Positions 58,201 through 64,000 of a stretch of 64,000 bases of DNA are shown here, piece by piece. Source of the stretch: an uncultured Alphaproteobacteria bacterium (GTDB lineage: Bacteria; Pseudomonadota; Alphaproteobacteria; SP197); the NCBI GenBank assembly GCA_958295695.1, contig OY282363.1, forward strand, positions 1,674,225 to 1,738,224, written 5' to 3'. Positions within the stretch are counted from its first letter, which is position 1. Each line of letters opens with the position of its first letter. The notes below the pieces were generated by a model. The model searched no databases and had not been told where the DNA came from. It saw nothing but the letters and a program-made list of their open reading frames with translations. Made by a program: the position numbers and the translations under genes.

Positions 58201-59461
58201 GAAAGATTCGTTGTGCCAAATCGTTCCGAATGGTATGCACAGTCGAGTGGGTCTTGAAAATAGTACATGGATAGATAATATTGCGGGTTTGTGTAGTCGT
58301 TTTTCTTCTGTAGAAAATGAAGTTTGTGCAGATTATAATGAGATGGAAAAACTTAGAATAGAACATTTCGAGGAACGCAATGACAGACATATTAATCGTA
58401 TAGGGAGGCGCATAAAAACCATCGCCGAAGAACGCACTTTGAATTTTCTTTCCCGCAAAGCCGTTATTCCAAAATATGGATTTCCGGTGGATGTCGTTGA
58501 ACTCGATACCCGTTCCGGCGACAACAGTTCGACTGGTGTAGCGCTCCAGCGAGACTTGTCTCAGGCCATCGCCGAGTATGCGCCTGGCGGTAAGGTGGTA
58601 GCCAACAAATTGGAATGGGAATCCTACGGTGTGAAAGTAGTTTCTGGCAAGGCGTGGCCTGTTCGGTATTATCAGCACGATGGTGCTCGGAGTTTCAAAC
58701 AATGGAGCGAAGACGATCCGTCCGAGAATTCCGAAAGACGAAAATATCTCATCCCGGAATTCGGTTTCGTGACGTCATTGTTCGAGAACCCCAAAGAGCC
58801 TCGCGGACGCGCACGGCGTTTGTACACGACGCGGCCTTTCTTCCAAGGATTCGGTAAGGGTGCCCAACTCGGCACGGAGACTGTCTTCGGCATTCAGGTG
58901 ACAAAAGCGCTGCCTGGAACATTGGTCATTCTCTGCGAGGGCAAGAACAGGAAAGGGTTCTACATCTGCCGCTCCTGCGGCGCCCATATGGCCGGACCGA
59001 AAGGCAGGCATAGGTCGCCCTCCGCTTCGGAATGCGGAGGCACGTTGGAACGATTCTCGCTCGGTCACGAGCTTGTCACGGACGTTGTGCGTCTACAGTT
59101 TCCACAGTTACGTGACGAGTGGGACGCCTATTCTGTCGCGTACGCCGTCCTGCTTGGCGCGGCGGAGACGCTGAGTGTCCCAGATACGGACTTGAATGTG
59201 ACGATTGCCGCTGGCGCCAACTCGGACGAGTCCGCGATCGTGCTTTATGACAATGTACCCGGCGGCGCCGGGTTGGTGGCGCAACTGGAGCGGGAGAGTG
59301 TCTTCAGTGAAGTCCTCCGCGGTACGCGAGAACGGGTTGTTGGTAACTGTGGTTGCGATTCGAGTTGTTACGGTTGCCTCCGTAGTTACCGCAATCAGTT
59401 CGCACACCCGTATCTGGACCGAAGAAGGGCTTTGGGATTCATCGAGTCTGCCTTGAATTGA
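55241..59461 (+). CDS. Large DEAD/DEAH helicase with internal zinc clusters and DUF1998/MZB-type C-terminus
   Basis: Superfamily 2 helicase, 1406 residues, related to MrfA/YprA, DrmA (DISARM) and DruE (Druantia). Walker A TGTASGKTES (about 111-120), DEAHQ box (258-262), TSATL (296-300) and the C-terminal lobe TTFEVGVDLGDLDAVFLRNM and QRVGRAGRR (about 845-893). Insertions carry four Cys pairs (C389/392, 434/437, 447/449, 471/474). A further CRSCGAHM lies near 1243 and GNCGCDSSCYGCLRSY (about 1367-1382) is the DUF1998/MZB zinc site. Many members act in phage defence or DNA repair. It is paired with the preceding unknown gene. The segment 58060-58460 is far more AT-rich than the rest. Confidence 0.88.
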   Translation: MPDTNDIQVWPEKIRQRYESYLKTSFFFKEPTLRSSFQKALRNEGSLLKGPYPERTRGFLCGLEARALARECFPNESEGLEPALIERSLYTHQERAIRAMHIDDLNVVVATGTASGKTESFLYPILFELYRQHLAGDLGEPGVRALILYPMNALANDQRERLGDVCKKLYSAVSEFEPTFGQYIGQTPENEKDHWRNADARTEDRRPGELIFREEMRRTPPHILLTNYSMLEYLLIRPDDSPLFDGGRGARWQFIVLDEAHQYRGAKGMEMGMLIRRLKQRLRDGGRQGPFRCIATSATLSSGEDEGDKKVVAEFAQELFGETFSSSGVVFGEPETTDVAKPPNRYHAFLRALEGAFLVHKNGTDVVVLNRKDEDGNGSVAKPLEIALCRECGQHYYVGREHDGKLKEAVRDPSHPDFGVDYYLPEKDGKEMLCRHCGALSKSTPVCDCGAAVPVTRCESHSDHADQLKQCKTCGYRRGGVGDPVQEIVHGSDGPNTVIATALHELLPENRRKVLAFADSRQEAAFFAWYAQDSYEKLRDRNLILRAIKAKPVAKEGLSIDDLRNRLLGQWERAGLFGGAHTGEERNRRALTAVLREALTEEKRLSLSGVGLVKWFVGLPDDLSLPEVMQRPPCNFTDDEARYLIGYLLDELRPRRAMNLPPGAGTPIWDDVSPWPQKAFGLGSPGRRRHVYQWGSFQSSVVKHFLGRLLASSGLSLHERRNDSTKLMEDVWRALPKHGDDPILLRAKDNGTFRLNPCWLRIKPAEPDEIWECQTCATLSTYNVRGVCPRDRCLGSLSRVDQKRLEGNHYRILYQNIGLPPTLSAEEHTAQIDSDEARRKQDRFKNGGIHLLSSSTTFEVGVDLGDLDAVFLRNMPPESFNYTQRVGRAGRRESTPGLALTYCRRNPHDLYHYEDPEDRVIESKVRPPRLSMTNQKIILRHVAATALSAFFRKNALRFKTVDNLIGDWSDPRAALDLKVFCEGNDKLKDSLCQIVPNGMHSRVGLENSTWIDNIAGLCSRFSSVENEVCADYNEMEKLRIEHFEERNDRHINRIGRRIKTIAEERTLNFLSRKAVIPKYGFPVDVVELDTRSGDNSSTGVALQRDLSQAIAEYAPGGKVVANKLEWESYGVKVVSGKAWPVRYYQHDGARSFKQWSEDDPSENSERRKYLIPEFGFVTSLFENPKEPRGRARRLYTTRPFFQGFGKGAQLGTETVFGIQVTKALPGTLVILCEGKNRKGFYICRSCGAHMAGPKGRHRSPSASECGGTLERFSLGHELVTDVVRLQFPQLRDEWDAYSVAYAVLLGAAETLSVPDTDLNVTIAAGANSDESAIVLYDNVPGGAGLVAQLERESVFSEVLRGTRERVVGNCGCDSSCYGCLRSYRNQFAHPYLDRRRALGFIESALN

Positions 59462-59482
59462 GAGAGCGAAATCGGAGCGGGC

Positions 59483-59728
59483 ATGCGGTCGCTGGAAAGG
59501 ACGCGGGCACCGGTGAGCGTGCGTTACGCGGCGCTTTTCGCGCGCGACAGCGTGCTCGTGGTGGAGGACTTGGTCGACGCCGCCGAGACGGCCCGCATCA
59601 AGGCGCTGGTCGAGCCGTTCTACGCCGGCGAGGTCGACGCCGGACTCCTCGACTTTACCATCCACGGGGGAAAGCGCTCCAGCGTCGCCCGCTGCCACCA
59701 CGGCCCGCCCGCCGCTGCCGGAAGTCTA
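59483..59728 (+). pseudogene. 3'-truncated ORF, N-terminal fragment possibly of a PhyH-like oxygenase
   Basis: ATG 59483 opens a frame whose first 65 codons look like a real protein start (YAALFARDSVLVVEDLVDAA, ARIKALVEPFYAGEVDAG), similar to the start of PhyH-like proteins. After about residue 65 it runs antisense into the phosphatase gene and loses any sense. I take it as a gene cut at its 3' end, perhaps when the region beside the helicase pair was rearranged. Confidence 0.4.
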
Positions 59729-60394
59729 AAGTCCCGGCAGCACGTCGTGGAGCTCCGCCATGCGGTCGATCAGCCGGTCGCCGCCCAGCTCCTCCACCGG
59801 GACCGCCGTGTAGCCGTAGCGCACCAGCACGCAGGGCATGGCCAGCCCGCGCGCGGCGTCGAGATCGGCCTTGCTGTCGCCGACCATGACGGCGTCCCCG
59901 GGGTCGATCCCGAGCTTCTCCAGGACGGCGCCGATGTGCCTGGGGTCGGGCTTGCTCACGCCGGTGTCGCCGCCCACCACGGCGCCCATGTAGGGGCCGA
60001 GGCCGAAGCCCTCCACCACGATGTCGGTCGCGGCCTGGCGCTTGTTGGTGCAGACGCCGAGCGCCACGCCGTCGCCATGGAGCGCCTCGACCGTCTCCCG
60101 CGCCGTGGGATAGAGGCTCGAGAGCCTCGTGCTGCGCGGCGCGTAGTGGGCGCGGAAGCGGTCCTCGACCCACGCCATGCCCCGGCCGGGCGGTCCGCCC
60201 GTCCCGTTCATCGCGCGGCCCAGCAGGCCGGCCCAGCCGTCGCCCACCATCTTTCGCACCCCGGCCTCGGTGAAGCCGACCCGGCCCAGCTCCGCCATCA
60301 CCATGTTCAGGGCGTCGGCGATGTCGGGCGCGCTGTCGATCAGCGTGCCGTCGAGATCGAAGACGACGGCGCGGAAACGGTGGTCGCGGGGCAA
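59726..60394 (-). CDS. gph: Phosphoglycolate phosphatase (HAD superfamily)
   Basis: Removes 2-phosphoglycolate made from DNA-repair ends or photorespiration-like reactions. 222 residues from a TTG at 60394, which has GGAG eight bases upstream. Motif I VVFDLDGTLIDS (Asp nucleophile), motif II VCTNK, motif III Lys in SKPDPRHIG, motif IV MVGDSKADLDAA. Other small phosphatase activities cannot be excluded. The frame upstream is Arg/Pro-rich. Confidence 0.85.
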   Translation of the reverse strand: MPRDHRFRAVVFDLDGTLIDSAPDIADALNMVMAELGRVGFTEAGVRKMVGDGWAGLLGRAMNGTGGPPGRGMAWVEDRFRAHYAPRSTRLSSLYPTARETVEALHGDGVALGVCTNKRQAATDIVVEGFGLGPYMGAVVGGDTGVSKPDPRHIGAVLEKLGIDPGDAVMVGDSKADLDAARGLAMPCVLVRYGYTAVPVEELGGDRLIDRMAELHDVLPGL

Positions 60395-60609
60395 GGCGGG
60401 GCTCCGGGGGCGAGGCCGCGCCAACCTACAGCGTTTCCGTCGTCGGCGGAAACGCCATGGCTTATCCGCCGCTCGCGGCGAGCGGCCTCGTGGGCCGCGC
60501 TTGCGCGGGCGCGCGGCAATCCGCCATGGCCGCATCGACAACGCGCCGTTGACGGGCCGGCGGCGGCGGACCACGCTTGCCGGACGGACGATGCGGGCGG
60601 GAGCACGCC

Positions 60610-61368
60610 ATGGGTCGCGGACTCGAGGACAAGGTCGCGCTGATCGCCGGCGGCGGTTCGGGCATCGGCCGCGCGACCGCGCTCCGGCTCGCGTCCGAAG
60701 GCGCCAGGGTCTTCGTCGTCGGGCGTCGGGCGGACCGCCTCGAAGGCGTGGTCGCCGAGGTCGCGGAGGCGGGCGGCGAGGCGTCCCGCCTGCCGGTCGA
60801 TCTCGCGGCCGACGACGGCGGCGACAGGGCCGTCGACGCGGCCGTCGCCTGGGGCGGCGCGCTCGACATCCTGGTCAACGCGGCGGGGACCTTTCCCTAC
60901 ACGCCGGTCCTCGCGTTGACCGACGAGGACTGGAACGAGGCCATCGCCGTCAATCTCGGCGGCGTCATGAGGACCTGCCGGGCCGCCGCGCGCGCGATGG
61001 CCGCGTCGGGCGGAGCCATCGTCAACATCAGCTCGACCAACGCGGTCATGGGCGACAAGGTCTCGGCCTGCGGCGCCTATTCGGCGGCCAAGGCGGGGCA
61101 ACTCGGCCTGACGAAGCAGTTCGCCGCCGAACTGGCGCCCGCCATCCGGGTGAACGCCATCCTGCCCGGGCCGGTCGACACGGAGATGCTCGATGGCTGG
61201 CTCGACGATCCCGCCGAGCGGGCGGGCTGGATGGACCGCTACATCCCGCTCGCGCGTCTGGGCGCGCCGGGCGAGATCGCGTCCGCCGTGGCGTTCCTGG
61301 TCTCCGACGACGGCGCCTACGTTACCGGCGCCGTCATTCCGGTCGATGGCGGCATGACGCTCGTCTGA
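60610..61368 (+). CDS. Short-chain dehydrogenase/reductase
   Basis: Classical SDR, 252 residues. AGGGSGIGRATALRLASEG cofactor loop (about 15-33), NAAG (about 93), ISSTNAVMG with the catalytic Ser and YSAAKAGQLGLTKQF with YxxxK. Ends YVTGAVIPVDGGMTLV. Substrate unknown; 3-oxoacyl or alcohol dehydrogenase roles are possible. Between gph and glmU without close linkage. Confidence 0.87.
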   Translation: MGRGLEDKVALIAGGGSGIGRATALRLASEGARVFVVGRRADRLEGVVAEVAEAGGEASRLPVDLAADDGGDRAVDAAVAWGGALDILVNAAGTFPYTPVLALTDEDWNEAIAVNLGGVMRTCRAAARAMAASGGAIVNISSTNAVMGDKVSACGAYSAAKAGQLGLTKQFAAELAPAIRVNAILPGPVDTEMLDGWLDDPAERAGWMDRYIPLARLGAPGEIASAVAFLVSDDGAYVTGAVIPVDGGMTLV

Positions 61369-61496
61369 CGGCCGGGCGCGTCGATCCGCCCTCGCTGAAA
61401 CCGTTTGAAAGACTGTTTGAGTTGGAGCCGGACGGGGCGTCATGGCACGATCCGGGCGCGTTCCGAGCATGCACGGTTTCCTTCCGAGAGGTCGAC

Positions 61497-62888
61497 ATGA
61501 CCGATGATCTCGCCCTTCCGGGCGTCGCCGCGGTGGTCCTGGCGGCGGGGCGCGGCGTCCGTATGAAGTCCGACCTGCCGAAGGTCATGCACAGGATCGC
61601 CGGCCGGCCCATGATTCATCACGTGCTGGACGCCGTCGCCGCCGTCGCGCCGGAGCGGACCGTGGTGGTGACCGGCCCCGGCATGGACGGCCTGGCCGAG
61701 GCGGTCGCGCCCGCGCGGACCGCCGTGCAGCCGGTCGCGCTGGGAACGGCCGACGCGGTGAAGGCCGCGCGCGGCGTGCTCGCCGGTTTCGGCGAAGGAA
61801 AGGGCGACCGCGACGCGGTTGTGGTGTTCGGCGACGCCGCCATGATCGAGGGCCGGACGCTTCGCGACCTGGTCGCCGCCCGCCGCGGCGCGGGCGCGGT
61901 CGCCGCCGTCCTCGGCGCTCATGTCCGGACGCGGAACCGCTACGGACGACTTGTCGTCGGACCGGACGGCGTTCTCGAACGGATTGTCGAACTTTCCGAT
62001 GCGACAGATGAAGAAAGAGGTATAACTCTCTGTAATTCCGGTATGATGAGCGTCGATGGACGTTTGCTGTTCGAGCTGGTCGACGCCATCGGGAACGACA
62101 ACGCGAAGCGCGAGCACTACCTGACCGACCTCGTCGGGGTCGCCCGCGCGCGCGGGCTCCGGACGGCGGTTCTGGAGATCGACGATCCGGACGACACGAT
62201 CGGAGCCGACGCCCGCGCGGATCTGGCCCGCTTCGAGGCGGTCATGCAGCGCCGGCTGCGCGCGCGCGCCATGGCGGAGGGATGCGGCATGCCCGCGCCC
62301 GAGACCGTCCACCTCTCCTGGGACACCGGCATCGGCCGCGACGTGACGATCGAACCCTATGTCGTGATCGGGACCGGCGTCACGATCGGCGATGGCGCCG
62401 TCGTCGGGAGCTTCACGCACCTTGAGGGTTGCGCCATCGGCCGCGGCGCGCGGGTCGGGCCCTATGCGCGCCTGCGGCCGGGCGCCGAGATCGGGGAGGA
62501 GGCGCGTGTCGGCAACTTCGTCGAGATCAAGAACGCCGCGATGGAGCCCGGCGCGAAGGCCAACCACCTGAGCTACATCGGCGACGCGCGCGTCGGCGCG
62601 GGCGCCAACGTCGGCGCGGGCGCGATCACCTGCAACTACGACGGCGCCCTCAAGCACCGCACGGACATCGGGGCGGGCGCCTTCATCGGTTCGAACACGG
62701 CGCTCGTGGCGCCGGTCCGGGTCGGCGACGGCGCCATCGTCGGCGCCGGAAGCACCGTCACCCACGATGTGGACGCCGACGCGCTTTCGGTCGGGCGCTC
62801 CAGGCAGGTCACGCGGCAAGGCATGGCGTCGCTCATGCGCAAGCGCAAGGCCGCCGCGACGGCGCGCCGCCGCGACGGGGAAGACTGA
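61497..62888 (+). CDS. glmU: Bifunctional UDP-N-acetylglucosamine pyrophosphorylase / glucosamine-1-phosphate acetyltransferase
   Basis: Makes UDP-GlcNAc for cell wall and lipopolysaccharide. 463 residues. N-terminal uridylyltransferase domain with VVLAAGRGVRMKSDLPKVMH; the usual GD after the strand is VVFGDAAMIEG. The C-terminal left-handed beta-helix acetyltransferase domain starts near 250 (HLSWDTGIGRDVTIEPYV), with NFVEIKNAAMEPGAKANHLS and GAGAITCNYDGALKHRTDIG. Codons 61970-62050 are AT-rich (gacagatgaagaaagaggta) compared with the gene. Four bases before glmS. Confidence 0.95.
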   Translation: MTDDLALPGVAAVVLAAGRGVRMKSDLPKVMHRIAGRPMIHHVLDAVAAVAPERTVVVTGPGMDGLAEAVAPARTAVQPVALGTADAVKAARGVLAGFGEGKGDRDAVVVFGDAAMIEGRTLRDLVAARRGAGAVAAVLGAHVRTRNRYGRLVVGPDGVLERIVELSDATDEERGITLCNSGMMSVDGRLLFELVDAIGNDNAKREHYLTDLVGVARARGLRTAVLEIDDPDDTIGADARADLARFEAVMQRRLRARAMAEGCGMPAPETVHLSWDTGIGRDVTIEPYVVIGTGVTIGDGAVVGSFTHLEGCAIGRGARVGPYARLRPGAEIGEEARVGNFVEIKNAAMEPGAKANHLSYIGDARVGAGANVGAGAITCNYDGALKHRTDIGAGAFIGSNTALVAPVRVGDGAIVGAGSTVTHDVDADALSVGRSRQVTRQGMASLMRKRKAAATARRRDGED

Positions 62889-62891
62889 ACC

Positions 62892-64000
62892 GTGTGCGGC
62901 ATCATCGGGGTCGTCGGCCATCCCGACGCGGCGCGGCTCCTCGTCGACGGCCTGCGCAGGCTGGAATACCGGGGCTACGACGCCGCCGGCGTCGCGACGC
63001 TGGTCGACGGCGCCATCGACAGGAGGCGCGCAGGGGGCAAGCTCGTCAATCTCGAGGACAAGCTCCGCGAGGCCCCCCTGCCGGGCCGTACGGGCATCGG
63101 CCACACACGCTGGGCGACCCACGGCGCGCCCACGGAGGCCAACGCCCATCCCCACGTCGCGGGCCGCGTCGCGGTCGTGCACAACGGTATCATCGAGAAC
63201 TTCCGCGCGCTCAGGGAGGATCTCGCCGCCCGGGGCGCCCGGTTCGCGAGCGAGACCGACACCGAGGTTGCGGCCCATCTTCTGGACCGCCTGCTCGACC
63301 GGGGGCTGCCGCTGGACAAGGCCATGGTCGCGCTGATGGAGCGCCTGGAAGGCATGTTCGCCCTGGGCTTCCTCGTCGGCGGCGAAGACGCGATCGTCGG
63401 CGCGCGGCGCGGCGCGCCGCTCGCCGTCGGATGGGGCGAAGACGCGATGTACCTGGCGTCCGACGCGCTCGCGCTCGCGCCCTTCACGCGGAAGGTGAGC
63501 TATCTGGAGGAGGACGATTTCGTCATCGTCCGCCGGGACGGCGCCGACATCCACGACGGCGCGGGCCGCGGGGTGGACCGCGCGACCGTCGTCACGCCGC
63601 TCTCGGGCGCGGCCGTCGGCAAGGGCGCCCATCGCCACTTCATGGAGAAGGAAATCCATGAGCAGCCGACGGCCATCGGCGAGACGCTGGGGCGCTATCT
63701 CGATCCCGCGACGGGCCATGTCGGGCTTCCGGGCCTCGATGTGGATCTGGCGGGGACGCCGCGCGTCACGCTGATCGCCTGCGGAACCGCCCACTACGCG
63801 GCGCTTGTCGGCAAACACTGGCTCGAGCGGCTGGCGAGACTGCCGGTCGAGGTCGATGTCGCCTCCGAGTTCCGTTATCGCGACGCGCCGATGCCCGAAG
63901 GCGGGGTGGCCGTCTTCGTCTCCCAGTCGGGCGAGACGGCCGATACGCTCGCCGCCCTGCGCGACGCCCGGCGGCGGGGGCAGGCGATCGTCACGGTCAC
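62892..64000 (+). CDS. glmS: Glutamine-fructose-6-phosphate aminotransferase, 3' end beyond window
   Basis: First committed step of amino-sugar synthesis: fructose-6-phosphate + glutamine to glucosamine-6-phosphate. GTG start at 62892 gives MCGIIGVVGHPDAARLLVDG with the N-terminal nucleophile Cys. The glutaminase domain includes RLEYRGYDAAGVA, GHTRWATHGAPTEANAHPH and HNGIIENF; the isomerase domain begins with MEKEIHEQPTAIGETLGRYL and LIACGTAHYAALVGKHW. About 369 codons are present, roughly 60 percent of the normal length. Paired with glmU. Confidence 0.95.
   Translation, partial: MCGIIGVVGHPDAARLLVDGLRRLEYRGYDAAGVATLVDGAIDRRRAGGKLVNLEDKLREAPLPGRTGIGHTRWATHGAPTEANAHPHVAGRVAVVHNGIIENFRALREDLAARGARFASETDTEVAAHLLDRLLDRGLPLDKAMVALMERLEGMFALGFLVGGEDAIVGARRGAPLAVGWGEDAMYLASDALALAPFTRKVSYLEEDDFVIVRRDGADIHDGAGRGVDRATVVTPLSGAAVGKGAHRHFMEKEIHEQPTAIGETLGRYLDPATGHVGLPGLDVDLAGTPRVTLIACGTAHYAALVGKHWLERLARLPVEVDVASEFRYRDAPMPEGGVAVFVSQSGETADTLAALRDARRRGQAIVTV

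Noticed and set aside
59483..60643. A 386-codon plus-strand frame over the phosphatase gene
   Set aside because: Beyond about 65 codons it is antisense to gph and loses protein-like character.

Overview
The window is very GC-rich (roughly 70 percent by eye) and gene-dense. Its content and gene order point to an alphaproteobacterium of the Rhodospirillales or a neighbouring order, probably a marine or host-associated heterotroph. Signs are the octaprenyl diphosphate synthase / DUF2007 / TrmN6-like block, glyQS preceded by a small membrane zinc-ribbon protein, a malate-CoA ligase pair, ppdK, the glmU-glmS pair, and many dehydrogenases, dioxygenases and molybdoenzymes for small organic compounds.

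Layout. 1-9.2 kb is a mobile or decaying accessory segment: a 5'-truncated hsdS followed by hsdM (no hsdR), an unknown coiled-coil protein, a frameshifted chimeric gene, a MoxR-type ATPase and a tyrosine-recombinase integrase. 9.3-30 kb is mostly chromosomal core: octaprenyl diphosphate synthase, DUF2007, methyltransferase, thiolase, malate-CoA ligase, a polyamine-type binding protein, GcvT-like and GNAT proteins, glyQS, ppdK, a HAD hydrolase, YgfZ and three glycosyltransferases. 29.8-32.6 kb is a leftward operon with a thioredoxin-like protein, a selenoprotein of the UGSC type and a metallo-beta-lactamase-fold protein that has lost most metal ligands. 32.7-36.1 kb holds RidA, SDR, gamma-carbonic anhydrase (with an exact 198-bp internal duplication), PhyH and TPR genes. 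36.4-39.7 kb has a cobalamin riboswitch, cbtB-cbtA, an MttB-family methyltransferase and a cupin. 39.7-53 kb carries P450, GMC oxidoreductase, RidA, methyltransferase, tRNA-Val(CAC), a membrane protein, two molybdopterin oxidoreductases, an SDR and a TauD dioxygenase. 53.1-59.5 kb is a lower-GC two-gene insert: a modular beta-rich protein and a 1406-residue helicase with a DUF1998/MZB-type C-terminus, a candidate defence or DNA-processing system. 59.5-64 kb returns to core genes: a truncated ORF, phosphoglycolate phosphatase, SDR, glmU and the start of glmS.

How genes work together. The B12 riboswitch and CbtBA cobalt transporter sit directly before a probably corrinoid-dependent MttB-family enzyme, linking cobalt supply to methylated-amine use. 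MtkAB makes malyl-CoA and has its own intrinsic terminator. The selenoprotein reads through an in-frame UGA with a hairpin spaced like a bacterial SECIS, and its start codon overlaps the stop of the upstream thioredoxin-like gene. The most novel items are the selenoprotein operon (30.7-32.6 kb), the helicase pair (53-59.5 kb) and the unknown protein at 3.8-5.5 kb.
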